Shown here: positions 30,825-41,508 of the stretch, in pieces
Layout: each line of letters starts with the position of its first letter
How positions within the stretch are numbered: position 1 is the stretch's first letter
Assembly: GCA_904066235.2 (NCBI GenBank)
Contig: CAJFCV020000003.1
Coordinates: 8,308,001-8,372,000 of the forward strand
Length of the DNA: 64,000 nt
Direction: 5' to 3'
Origin: Bursaphelenchus xylophilus
Taxonomy: Eukaryota; Nematoda; Chromadorea; Rhabditida; Aphelenchoididae
Notes under the pieces: generated by a model
What the model was told of the DNA's origin: nothing
Database searches by the model: none
The model's input: only the letters and a program-made list of their open reading frames with translations
Made by a program: the position numbers and the translations under genes

Positions 30825-33800
30825 TCAGTCCCGCCGTCGCTCGATTGCATACGATCTGGTCCATCCCTCGTCAACAAGATGTTCTTTGAACCCCGCGAAC
30901 AGGCCGAGCACATCTTGATCGGGTTTGATGTCATAGCGCCTGTAATTAGTGGTTACATAATGTCTATATTACACATGGCTTTGAATCAGAAATAGCCTTG
31001 ACATCGGGTTATATTTAAAAAATCTGAAAGATGCATCGCTGATAAGGGTACCCAAAATTGTAAATAAAAAAAGGGAAATACGTTCGGAATGGGCTGTATT
31101 TATCTGTATTTGCACTTACCATCGGGTCAGGCGATCTACACTGTCCAGTATCGCGTATTGCTGCCAGCGCTTCCCAAAGTTCAACATGTCTTTGCGGCCC
31201 GGGAGGTAATCGGGATTACCCACATTTACAAAGGTCAAATCTTGAAGAATAAGGCCACTGAAAAAATATTATATTACACTTGACGTAAAAATAAAACGTG
31301 CTATAAAATCGCTTACAAATACGGGATTAAAGGAGGTTTCGCATTATTCAGTTCACTGCGGTAGTTGGTGAAGGACTGTCGACTATCCATGATCTTGACC
31401 ATCTCGGCAATCTGTTTTTTGAGACTCTTCGGCCAATCCAATCTTTTCACCGGACCAGAATCCAAAGCGCTGATGACTGCGAGATACGAATTAAAATTGT
31501 TTAGTCTTCTCAGAGCCTAAAACTATCAACACAAAACATTGGAACATACTTTAGCCACCTTCAAGAACTTTTCGAATCTTTTTTCCCGATCCTTTTGTGA
31601 ATCCGGCTTCAGAATCTGTGCCCGAATCCAGAAGGAGAGATCATTGAAGTGCTTGGTAAGATCGAAAATGTTCTTGCAGTTCCGTGAGGACTGATTTGAC
31701 GCCCACCATAAAATCTCGGACGTCTGAAATTATGGATAATATTATATGGTCCGGTATAACAAGTTATAATGACCAAACTCACCGAGATCTTGGACATCAT
31801 TTCGCTGTCGAGATAAGTTAATTGTTTGGCTATATCAGCTGATTTGACTTTAAAGATATGTTTATATTTGGACTTTACATCATCTTGAACCGAAATATTA
31901 CAAGAATCAAAGAGTGAACCCAGTTTCTTCGACAAAAACTTCCTGAAATAGCCGAATAACTAAATGCTCAATACAAACAAAATCCTACCTTAGGAGCCTT
32001 GCTGCATCGAAGAATCTCAGATTCAGAAGTTTAGATATGAATTGATTTATTTGAGTTACAAATTCAGGCTTGAATTCGGCGGTTCCGATCTGATTAAGGA
32101 GTCTGGCTAATACAGAGAACGTTTGTTTTGCGGCTTTGTGAGAATCAGCAGAATCCAAGGCATTCATGTACGAAAATCTGAAGAAAGAAGACATTACATT
32201 AGGCAAAAAATTATATTAAAACCTATAAAGATCGTCGGACATAATCCAAAATTGATACATTCACAATAAAAACCGCTAACTTTGTCCTTACCGATGCAAC
32301 AAACGCTTTATCAACTCGGATGACTCGATAAATCCAGGGAAAGTGAAAAGAAACGCTTCTTGATATAGTAGTGAGCTCTTGGGATGAGTCGAATGAACAA
32401 CTAGAGCATTGATGGGACCGGCATAGACCTATAATCAGCCCACATAAAAAAACGCAACAATATTTGTCAAACAAAAAATAGATATTACACTACCTCCTGG
32501 CCTTCTTTTTCTCGTAAAATTAGGTAATCCGAAGCATCATAGGCTTCAAGAACATCCACGTGCTCCGGAAGAGAATTCGGAAGTGGCTGTTTACCTGCCG
32601 TTTCATCATAAGCCCCCTCAACCGCGCAATCTCCTTCATACCACATCAATTGCATCAGATTCTTATGATCTGTCGTTCTCACTCCAGAAAGTCCAAATGA
32701 ATAATGAATTTCTGTGTGTTTCTGTTCCTCGAAGCATCGGAGATTATCATTCAATTTAATGTACGATTCAAGAGCCACGGCTTTGAAATAGCCACCTTTC
32801 TGCTGATCATCTTCAATAGTCTAAAGTGAGATAATAATGCCGAGAAATTGGTTCATACCTTTACTGTGTGATGGGAAATTCGTTTGACTGGAAGGAGAAT
32901 CTCGTATTCTTCTGTTTCATCGTTAATTTTGTTTTGGATAATCGAGTGTTCTTGGTAAAGACCACCACCATGCCGATCAACAAGTTTATCACCCTAAAAA
33001 GATCGAATTTTCATCCGGAAAATAAAAGTATTAATAAGCAAATAAAAGAGACTCATATACGCACATATACGCCAGAAGAAGCTCGTCAAAATCTATCATA
33101 ATTTTCGCCTAAAAATAAGAAACAACCATTTTAAAATGGCCATTTTTTGGACAAATTTAAAAAATAAATCGCGCTGATTCAAATTCTGGAAGACCCTGTC
33201 AACATTTTGTTCGCAAAAAAAATTTCGGGACGGATACTCATAGTTTACCTCGAAATAATCAATTTGCTTTGCATTGAGGTCCATCGTATCCAACTTTCGA
33301 CTTTGTTGGTCCAGCTTTATCCTTCCGTTGGTCTTCGCCTGTCGTTTGACTGCTCTAAACAAACATCGGGATGTATAGTAAGTTACTCACTGTAGAACAG
33401 CCTCATTGTGCTGTACAGTTTTCGTCTTTGTGTGGCAATCGTCTTCCATTTCGTTATCGATCATATCCATGCTATTGGGGATGGTGATCTCTTTGTCTTC
33501 TGTTTCATCCCCATCGAAGTCGACTTTCTCATTTTGTAAGCGTTTCATGATGTCCTCGGGGATACTGGAGCCACTAATCTTGATTGTCCTCTAGAATATG
33601 GAAGTTTTGTTTGATTTTGCGGGAATGTGTTCCTTTTGTTCAAGTATAATTTCAAATTTTAGCCAAATTTTTACCGTTGAACTTGTCCGACTTGAAGAAG
33701 ACGTGCTAAACTTTTTGGTAGTCACTGTTCTTCCATCACTATGCCTTTCCACCTCATGTTCTGCTGTTTGCGATCCCTTTTTTTCCAATCGATGTTCATT

Positions 33801-34370
33801 GAGTTCGCTGACTTTTATCTCAGAGTCGTCGTCTTCGGAATCCGACGAGAATTCTGGCATCTCAGGCTCAAATCGTGGGACATTTCTGAGAGAATACCGT
33901 TGGAAATTGGGCTAATACTGTCTTACCGTAAGCTCAATTGTTTAACGAGATCATCTATACCCATCAGTTGATCGTTTGGATCGATCAGGTCTTCTTTCTC
34001 CTCAATGTCTTCGTCCGAAACCTGGGAATTGTTTATTGCGGACTTTAGGTTTTCTACTAGATCAGTACCCGTTTCAATATTTACAAAATTTTCGATTGTT
34101 TGGATGTCCATCCATTGAGCTAGCGACTTCAGTGCTTCCTAAATTATGAAACTCATATATTTTTTCATCATTTTCCTCCTATTACCACTAAATATTGAGA
34201 AACGAGGCATCACTTACAATGACGTCATCTCCAATCTTGCAATGCCGGTAGTTTGCGACAAATGTATCGACCAGTTGATTAGAAAGGTCGGGGAAAGCAC
34301 CCACCTCATCCCTGTAGATCGCACCTTTAATCTTTATGAGCACAACTTCCAGCTCATTTGAGAGCGCCAT
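30825..34370 (-). CDS. RAPGEF1: C3G/RAPGEF1-like Rap guanine nucleotide exchange factor
   Basis: Fifteen exons (34370-34218, 34138-33927, 33885-33675, 33590-33391, 33354-33249, 33108-33061, 32993-32859, 32820-32494, 32428-32292, 32177-31989, 31942-31783, 31723-31550, 31516-31317, 31257-31120, 30939-30825) encode 834 residues. The REM/Ras-GEF N domain (about 465-575) shows VYAGPINALVV, LLYQEAFLFTFPGFI and SSELIKRLLHR. The CDC25 catalytic domain (about 590-820) shows ADIAKQLTYLDSEM, LTKHFNDLSFWIRAQIL, LRRLNNFNSYLAVISALDSG, VKRLDWPKSL, GLILQDLTFVNVGNPDYLPG and FGKRWQQYAILDSV. Best resemblance is to C3G, which loads GTP on Rap1. The first 330 residues are acidic (SSDSEDDDSE) and lack the PxxP stretches that bind Crk SH3 domains in vertebrate C3G. 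It is probably first in an operon with aconitase. Confidence 0.9.
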
Positions 34371-34761
34371 TTCTCATTCTCAATATGCTGGCGGTGAGGA
34401 GTTTTGCGGTCAAAACCAGCCCGAAAATATCAATAAAATGTTAGCCTGCGGCCCGAAAACATCTGGAACGACTCGAGGTTAATGCGAGGACTTTGAGTGC
34501 GGCCCCCGAGGCCTGATCTTGCTGGGGATCCCTGCTGCAGTCGGAGCAAGAACTTTGCGCACTTTCAAGTCGTTTTTGTTTGACGGATCACGCGGATATT
34601 CCCCCTCTTCCAGAGAGGTCGCGGGCCATAAATTCCAAGTGATGACATCAAGTAAATGGGGAAAGGTTTATATATTATGAATTATATAATATTGCACATG
34701 ATTAAGTACACGGAGAGGTGGTTGGGCTGGCCAATCGGTGGTCCGGAGGTTTATTAGGGGT
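34371..34761. other. Intergenic, 391 bp
   Basis: This lies between the RapGEF 5' end and the EF-hand gene 3' end, both on the minus strand. It includes a GC-rich block (34441-34560) that may be the RapGEF promoter. I see no coding signal. Confidence 0.5.
34750..34755 (-). terminator. Poly(A) signal of the EF-hand protein gene
   Basis: AATAAA on the minus strand, only 6 nt past the TAG at 34762, which would give a very short 3' UTR. Confidence 0.45.
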
Positions 34762-37487
34762 CTAACGGCGGCTGGGAGCGGGTTCGTCCTCTTCGACCAC
34801 CACTTCTTCTACGATCTCTTCCTCTGAAGATAATTTAATAGTTAATATAAAGGGCGTTTAGGTGTCTTCGTGAGGGATAAAGGTCATTATAGTTGTTAGT
34901 TAGCCGGAAATTCTCTTACCTGGAGCTGCAGTAGTAGTGGTGGTTTTCGGCCTTCTGACTTTGACGATTCTAGTCCTTTTGACTGGCGCAGCTGGCGTTG
35001 TTGGTGCTGCCGTCGTTGTGGTGGTGGTTGTGGTCGTCGTTGTCGTAGTGGTGGTAGTGCTAGTGGTTGTTGGAGGAACAGTGGTATCTTCGTCCACAAC
35101 TTCTTCGACTAGTTCGTATTCTACTTCTTCTTTTTGCTCGGTGGCTGCTGGCTTGTCTTCCTTGGGCGCTGCCTGTGTTTCTCCAGATTTGGGCTTGATT
35201 TTGAGTGTCTCGGAGGCGGGTTTCTCCATAGGATCTTCTACTTTATCCTCAGAATCAGCAATTGGTTGCTTTGTGGTTGGCTCTGGGACCGGTTCGGGCT
35301 TTGACTCCGGCTTTTCTGGTTCTGGCTCGGCTTCTTTGGGTTCCTAAAGATGATGAATATTCTTTGCTGTATTTTAAATGTCATGGATACTATAATATTA
35401 GTGCTATTCGCTTTTCTGTCTTGTTTACCTGCGCTGGTTCTGGTTTGATTTGGACGCGGTTCAGCTCACGACGAGGAGCAGGCTCTCCCTTCAAATTGGC
35501 TTCGATCTCCGCCAACTCGAGGCGGTTCTGTTCGTTGAGCTCCTGTCGCGCGTTTCTGTCTGCAACATATTTCCGGATCTCATGTCTGAAGTCGACAATC
35601 TCGCCCGCACTCAGATCCATGGAGCTGTCCACGTCCACCTTCTCGAAGATGTGGCGCGTCACGGCGGGCTCGACCCGATATTTGTCTTCGATGATCGTCT
35701 CCAATTCATCAACACTGACCTGTTTATCGCGGTTCGTATCGAAATCCTGGAAAGTAGCAAAAACAATTAAAGGTTACGACCGCCGTAAGGCACACCTGAT
35801 TTATAATCAGATGTAGTAAATTTATATTGGAAATTACTTACTCTGATATGGTCGTTGATGTACTTAATAGCACTCAATCTGACTAGTCGAACAAAATCGG
35901 CCAGCTCGACCTTGTCCAAATAGTTGCTACGATCCTGATCAGCGACATTGAAGAGTCCGAGCGTCTCTTTGGCATCCAGATCATCCTCTCGTCGAGTTTT
36001 TTCTTCGGCCTCGATTCCACTGACAACTCCATCTCCATTAGTGTCATATTCAGCAAAAAGAGCTTGTGCATTCTTAACCGCTCTGTTTCTGATGACAGAA
36101 CGGAAGCCAGCAAATTCAACAGCATCTAATTCTCCATCCTCATTCTCGTCGGCTTGAGCAAAGAATGGTTCCAAAGTTCTTTCATCGAATCCGTAGTGAT
36201 CAAAAGCGATTTTCTTGGCCTCATCGATGGTCAAGGATCCGCTGCGGTCGGTGTCGACTACTTTCAGCGCCTTTCTCGCAGTGTCTACAGAGCGCGCGCG
36301 GACGATTCTCTCAAAGTCAGCAAACTCGGGAGCGTTAAGTTCTCCATCGTTGTTGTCGTCGACACTTGCGAGCATCTCGACAACATCTCCACTGCCGATT
36401 CCTTCTTGTTCGAAAGCAATCATTTGAGCTTCCTTCAGATCAATATGGCCGTCCTCGTTGACATCAGCAGTCTGAAATGAAGTTTTAATTTTTGTTTTGA
36501 GGCTTTACCTTCATGATTTGCCTAGCCAAACGGATGCTCATCCCTCTGACTCTTCTACGGAGCTTGCTGAAAAGAACTGCGTCCATTTCGTCGTTGGTAC
36601 TTGGCACAACCAACTTCCAGATTCTCTCGACATCTCTGTTGCTGATTCCGTACTCTTTCAGGATGTAGGCTTGGGCTTCGGAAAGACTCAAAAGACCGTT
36701 TCGATCGGTGTCAACATTCTAAAATAAGAGTTTTGCCAGATTTTTTTGAACATGCCTGTAGATATCGGAGAGCGGCGTTCTCTGATTTGGCCAAAACCAG
36801 TGGTCTAACATCACTGAATTCATTTCCGTTCAAATATCCGTCCTTATTTTTGTCAACTTGGTTGAATAAGGTCTCGACAACGCTAGACGATAGTCCGTGA
36901 TGAACGAAAGCGGCATATTGAACTTCAGCCAGACTCAAGACACCATCACCATCAAGGTCGACGTTTTTGTCAACTGGTATCGATGGAGTAACTGGGGTCT
37001 CTGGAGCGGCAGAGGTCGTAGTTTGGAGCCCTTGAGGTTCTGGAGTGCCTTCTGGAGCTTGCTCTTTCTTTTGTTCAGCGGGCTCTTGCAATGGTTGAGC
37101 TGGCTTGGGCAAGAATTGACGGGGAGGTGGCTGTTGCGGTTGTTGTTGTTGTGGGACGAATTGCGAAGGGACAAATTGAGCTGGAGCTGCGGGAGCAAAT
37201 CCAGCTTGGGCAAAATGACCGGTGGGGATAAAGTTGTTTGATGGAGGACCAGATTGGAAGGGAATGAATTGACCTTGAGGCTGTGGCTGGATGGGAACCT
37301 GAGGCTGAATTTGAGGTGGGATTTGAGGACGGAATGACTGAGGCTGAGGGTTTGAGATCGGTTGGCTTGGCCGGAAATTGGGTGGGAGTTGAGGGGGACC
37401 TCGGAAATTGCGGTCTTGTCGCTTGAATCTATAGGCCTGGACGGCTCCAGCCATTAGGAGTATTGTCAAGCAGAGCCGTGACGTCAT
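34762..37487 (-). CDS. Secreted calcium-binding protein with eleven EF-hand-like loops
   Basis: Six exons (37487-36756, 36718-36509, 36471-35842, 35746-35429, 35343-34920, 34823-34762) encode 791 residues. A signal peptide (MTSRLCLTILLMAGAVQA) is followed by a Pro/Gln-rich region (about 20-170). Then come eleven 12-residue loops, including DLDGDGVLSLAE, DKNKDGYLNGNE, DTDRNGLLSLSE, DVNEDGHIDLKE, DDNNDGELNAPE, DTDRSGSLTIDE, DENEDGELDAVE and DTNGDGVVSGIE. The last three (DQDRSNYLDKVE, DTNRDKQVSVDE, DVDSSMDLSAGE) lack the central Gly. The C-terminus is Glu/Lys/Pro-rich, then has a Thr tract of about 20 residues that is likely mucin-like O-glycosylated, and ends in an acidic EEEIVEEVVVEDE tail. 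Intron 1 (37 nt) uses a GC donor, because the GT alternative nearby makes a stop. An ATTTTAG acceptor lies 3 nt before the ATG. The function is inferred as extracellular or secretory-pathway calcium binding. Confidence 0.85.
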
Positions 37488-38543
37488 GGCCTAAAATTGG
37501 AGATGTAATAAGTCATCCATTAAATCAAGTAAAAGCTTGTTTTGAAATACAAAACATCACGAAATGAAAGGAAAACTAGAAAGCGAACAGTTCTTCCTGG
37601 CTAATTACTGTACTTCGGTGATAAAACGAAAGCAGAACGATGTCGGATGAAGGAAGTTGATTACATGAATGATGAGAATGCGGTCGGTGAAGACTCGACG
37701 AAGACATTCCTCATCTCAACGGGTTCCTCTTACGCAAAAAATTAGCACATGAAGTCTTCGTTCTTCGGTTTTTTCGCACCTCGCAAAGCGAAAAACGAGG
37801 GTTTCTGGCATAGTGGATAAAGCGGGGAGCGGGGTGAGATCAATTAAACAAGTCGGATTTAATTATATACAAGTTCTGAACGGGTACAGCAAAATGGGTG
37901 GAGGGGAAGTGCGATAATAGTGATTGAGGTGATAAACAAGCTGGGATTCGGGGGGATTTTGCTGTAATTGAGGGAATTGCACTTAAAATGGGGTTGTTTT
38001 AAGTGACGTTTGAGTTAAAAAAGATGATAGGATACTAATAACGTTTTTTTGAGATTGAAAAGAATAACATTCCAAAGAATAAGAATGACACAAATCCTTA
38101 TCCATCAACAACATATAAAAAACTGATTATGAAGCGCCGCTGCAAAGACGAAACTGTTTTTGTTGGGATCCCTGGATCGAAACAATTGTGTCAAAGTCAA
38201 ACATGACCTAGTCGGGAAAAGATACCTTCTTCTTCGTCTTCTTCCCACTGCTTATCATCGCCGCTTGCGCCCTTTTTTAATAACGCCCCGCAGGCGGTTT
38301 TTCCACGGCACGCCAGGAATTCCTGAACCGACCCAGAAAGGGATATGCCTCTCAGGGATTAGATTTTTATTATCCGAAAACTGCGTGAAATACAATGACG
38401 AATGGAGAGAGTGCAGAGAAAATCGGGGTTAACTGACATTGAGTAAATGGTTTTACAGATGAGCAGCTTATTTATAGCGGGATTTGAAGCTGGATTTTGA
38501 GGAAGATTGGATTAGACTTCCGACCAGTCGATTCTGGATGGCT
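37488..38543. other. Intergenic, 1.06 kb
   Basis: This should contain the promoter of the EF-hand gene and the 3' flank of the transthyretin-like gene. A TGGCATAGTGG string at 37806-37816 resembles a tRNA A box, but no B box follows. I see no supported gene. Confidence 0.5.
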
Positions 38544-39061
38544 TTAGTGGATACAATCTCTGGTCTCACCGGGGAATTTCTCGGATAGTTCGAGGTAATG
38601 AACCTGGAAGAAACTTTGGGGAGTGGAGCCTTTGCTGATGTAGGAATCCGGGATGGGAAGGCTGAATTTGCGCTTGCAGGGCTAAAAATTGAATTTAGAA
38701 TATTGCGACATCCGATAAAGTTACTTTGCCAAGTAAAACAGTGTGGTAAGGATTCACTAATTTAGAAACTTACCAACTGATTGTTACAATCATGGTAAAT
38801 GTTGAGTTTGGGATCGATATTAGTAATCTCCTTGGTGCTCCCGCTAATCCTGAAGAATCCATTTTGATCCGACTTCCCCGAGGCGAGCAAATCATCCCTG
38901 TCGATTCCCGTATCCGCATCGAACAGCTTCACCAACACATTGGCCGCTCTTTGGCCATGGCATAACAGCACTCCCTGCGCACCAGCGCTCTGGGTACGGC
39001 CGATAATACCCGAATCTACCGCGCCAAACAGCAGAATCACAAGGAACGCCGGCTTGAGCAT
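38544..39061 (-). CDS. Transthyretin-like (TTL/TTR) secreted protein
   Basis: Two exons (39061-38774, 38681-38544) encode 141 residues. The signal peptide MLKPAFLVILLFGAVDS precedes a single transthyretin-like domain: QGVLLCHGQRAANVLVKLFD, a DQNGFFRISGS turn, IYHDCNNQ, CKRKFSLPIPDSYI and the family's characteristic ending GETRDCIH. The four cysteines are in the usual TTL positions. TTL proteins are a large nematode-specific secreted family. One member, TTR-52, bridges apoptotic cells to the phagocyte, but most have no known role. The ATG lies only 44 nt behind the GPCR stop codon on the same strand, which suggests co-transcription. Confidence 0.92.
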
Positions 39062-39105
39062 GACTCACGAACAAATAAGATTAAAAGCGGACAAGAGATC
39101 GGAAT
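39062..39105 (-). promoter_or_regulatory. 44-bp intercistronic gap GPCR-TTL
   Basis: Very short spacing between a stop and the next start on the minus strand. There is no AATAAA. The nearest AG before the TTL ATG is in TTCGTGAGTC, 2 nt upstream of it. The gap is T-rich in its middle (GCTTTTAATCTTATTTG). Confidence 0.35.
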
Positions 39106-40328
39106 TTAACAGTTGTTTTGGCTTTTATTTTCTGTGATCTGAATCTTTCGCTGCCACGAAATCAGTTTTTTCAACTCTTTTGTGGTGCAGGCGGTCAGGA
39201 AACAGAGATTCTGCCGATAAATGTGACTACAATAGGCGAAGAAGAAGATATTCAGTTGGAGGTAGAGCAGTTGGAAGATGTTGATGATCACCTCAATACT
39301 ACCATACCAAATGGTCTCCGAGAGCTGAAAAAAGTCATGTCTGGAGATTGATTGGAGACTTACTTCCGGGGTGTAAAAGTAATCGGCCAAAGCGTAGGGC
39401 CAATTGCAGGCTATGTAGGAAAATGTGAGAAATATACAGATATTGGCGGTTGTCTGAAAACGAAAATTTAACAGTTCTAATGGTGAGAAAATTTGAGTTT
39501 TTTACCCTATGGTGCTTGGTCCATTCATTCATCGAGCCTTCAGCCAGTCGAAGCTCCATTGAATGTTGATAATCAAGCTCTTTTAGCTTGGTGATGATAC
39601 TGACGCTGAGTAAAATCATTACAACTCCAGAGACAAAGTACTGAATCAAGGCCGAAATTGTCTTGATTACGTTGTACCATAAAGTCGAAGTCACCTAAAA
39701 AGTAAAACGAAATTTAAGTCCGATTTTGTGTTTCGAAATTATACATTTAAATTGCATTTTTTCGAAACCGAGGTCTTTGAATTTCAAAATAATCTCTTTG
39801 ACTTACAACCTCATTTTCGACGAACCCATCACCTCCTTCCACCTTGTTGTATATCAGCCATTTAAAGCAAACAATCGCGGCGACAACACAACAAACAGAA
39901 GTAATCAAGATTCTCGCCCGCAGCTTTGAGAAGCACAATTTGTAATACAACGGATTATTCAAGGCGACATATCGATCCAAACACAAGGCCACAACGATAA
40001 ATCCATATGTTGCAATTAAGGCATTCACCAAGAACAGCCAAATGTAGGCGCGAAAGAACGCCAAAATACTGTTCAATCTCACAGCACACAGGTCAATAAT
40101 ACATCCGAATATAAGAAAAGCCATCGTGAGGACACTGATGAAGGCCTGGATTAGCATCAAGAAGAATCCCTTATGCTTTTGAGCATATCGAATATAAATA
40201 AGAAGCGTCAAATGAACGGTGCTCAAAAATAGCCCCAGGCATGACAAGAACAGGTCAATGTATTGTCGATGGAAATAGGTGTCGTAATTCTCACCGCAAA
40301 CCCCATCGTCCGAATAATCCACAGCCAT
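39106..40328 (-). CDS. Rhodopsin-type G-protein-coupled receptor, orphan
   Basis: Four exons (40328-39807, 39694-39506, 39453-39364, 39324-39106) encode 339 residues with seven hydrophobic spans. TM1 is LFLSCLGLFLSTVHLTLLIY, TM2 LMLIQAFISVLTMAFLIFGC, TM3 ends in ALCLDRYVALNNPLYYK with a DRY motif, TM4 is ILITSVCCVVAAIVCFKWLI, TM5 SALIQYFVSGVVMILLSVSI, TM6 has FLTFSYIACNWPYAL, and TM7 IEVIINIFQLLYLQLNIFFF. TM7 has LNIFFFAY where NPxxY is usual. It resembles nematode peptide-type or chemosensory rhodopsin-like receptors, but the ligand class is not clear. The ATG at 40328 is the first in frame. A longer 5' exon cannot be excluded. It is followed at 44 bp by the TTL gene. Confidence 0.8.
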
Positions 40329-41508
40329 GCGAAAGTTGGCGCATTCGGAATTAAGAATCGAATCCCAAAGTTTTGTTTGTCCTCAATAACATGGGTGTGG
40401 TGATCGTCGACGCAGAGGAAACCCGTTATTCTTATGGTATTTGGGATTGATTCATATTTAAATTGAGTTCGGAATCCCTTCATCGTTATTATTCATGTCA
40501 CACGATGGGACTTTAATTCGATTTTTATTGAATTAGCAGAAGGGGTTGTCAGAGCGGATGGGCGTGCAAATTTCTCGGCTTATTGTTCAAGAAATTCGAG
40601 CTATATTAGGAAATTTGTAAATCTTTTGAAATGAGATGATATAAAAAAAAATGATTACATATAATTTAGAGTCTAAACAAAAAGAAATATTTGAACGGGT
40701 ACTCTGAGACTCATCAAATTCTTCTCTCCTTATTATGGAAGGTATGCAAAGACGATGATAGGAAAACCGGGATTGGTAAAAGCTTTCATAATTAAGCCCA
40801 CCCCTGATAGATTCTACTACTATTTATTTACCGTTTCCAAAGCTCACAAATGCCGTTATAAGGTCTCTTGTTTCCCATATTACACAAAAACAATTGAGGA
40901 TTCCGTTGTTTTTTTTTCTCCAACAATACATAACGTCGGAATAGCGCTATCTCTTCCCTCGATCTTCAGTTTTTCTTTAGAAGCTATGATTCGAAAATTT
41001 TTAGCGAGATAGTTTTGGTTCGTAAAATTTTTTTAAACCCTCGGCTCTGCATAAGATGTTTATGCCTCGTTTTATTAATTTTAAGCTCTAGAAATTTGCA
41101 GAATAATATTCCGAAAGTGCAAAAATTACTTTGTTTTTCGGATTTCTCTGGAATAAGTCTTCTTCGCAATTCGATTGAGAATCTTTTTTGTGAGAAAAAA
41201 CAGTCTCAAATTCGAGAATCTTTGTGTTTTCATAATAAAATTTTTTTTAATTTTCGCGAGGGAAATGTATTGTATTTCCCAATACATTTCCCTGTAACTT
41301 CCAAACTGTGGGGCTTCAGAACTCGCGCAGTCATTTTTTGTTCGGAATGTCCTCCAACCGGCGCTGTCTAACCTTTTTTAAGGGCTGTTGTGTGATCGCG
41401 TCGCCGTTGGAAGGGGAACTCTTCCCCCTAACCCCCGTCGTCTTTATTTTCCGAGCGCACCTTTTATTATTTGCGTCTTCCAGGGCCGGGTTTTCATGAC
41501 CTGAACTC
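40329..41508. other. Intergenic, 1.18 kb, divergent promoters of GPCR and Cosmc-like gene
   Basis: AT-rich. It contains the perfect hairpin at 41260-41292. An acceptor-like GTCTTCCAG ends at 41483, followed by a two-codon upstream ORF (ATG ACC TGA, 41496-41504) just before the Cosmc-like start. Short open frames exist but no gene is recognised. Confidence 0.5.
41260..41292. repeat. Perfect 13-bp hairpin with 7-nt loop
   Basis: GGGAAATGTATTG (41260-41272) and CAATACATTTCCC (41280-41292) are perfect inverted copies around the loop TATTTCC. It lies about 217 nt upstream of the Cosmc-like ATG. Confidence 0.75.

Noticed and set aside
34990..35075. Possible GTG/ACN microsatellite
   Set aside because: It is the coding region for a Thr tract using mixed ACN codons, so it is better read as selected protein sequence than as a slippage repeat.
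37806..37816. tRNA A-box-like TGGCATAGTGG
   Set aside because: No B box or cloverleaf pairing follows within a tRNA length.
40223..40483. Alternative 86-codon frame overlapping the GPCR N-terminus, starting MKGFRTQF
   Set aside because: It is out of frame with the seven-TM protein and lacks membrane segments or a continuing exon.
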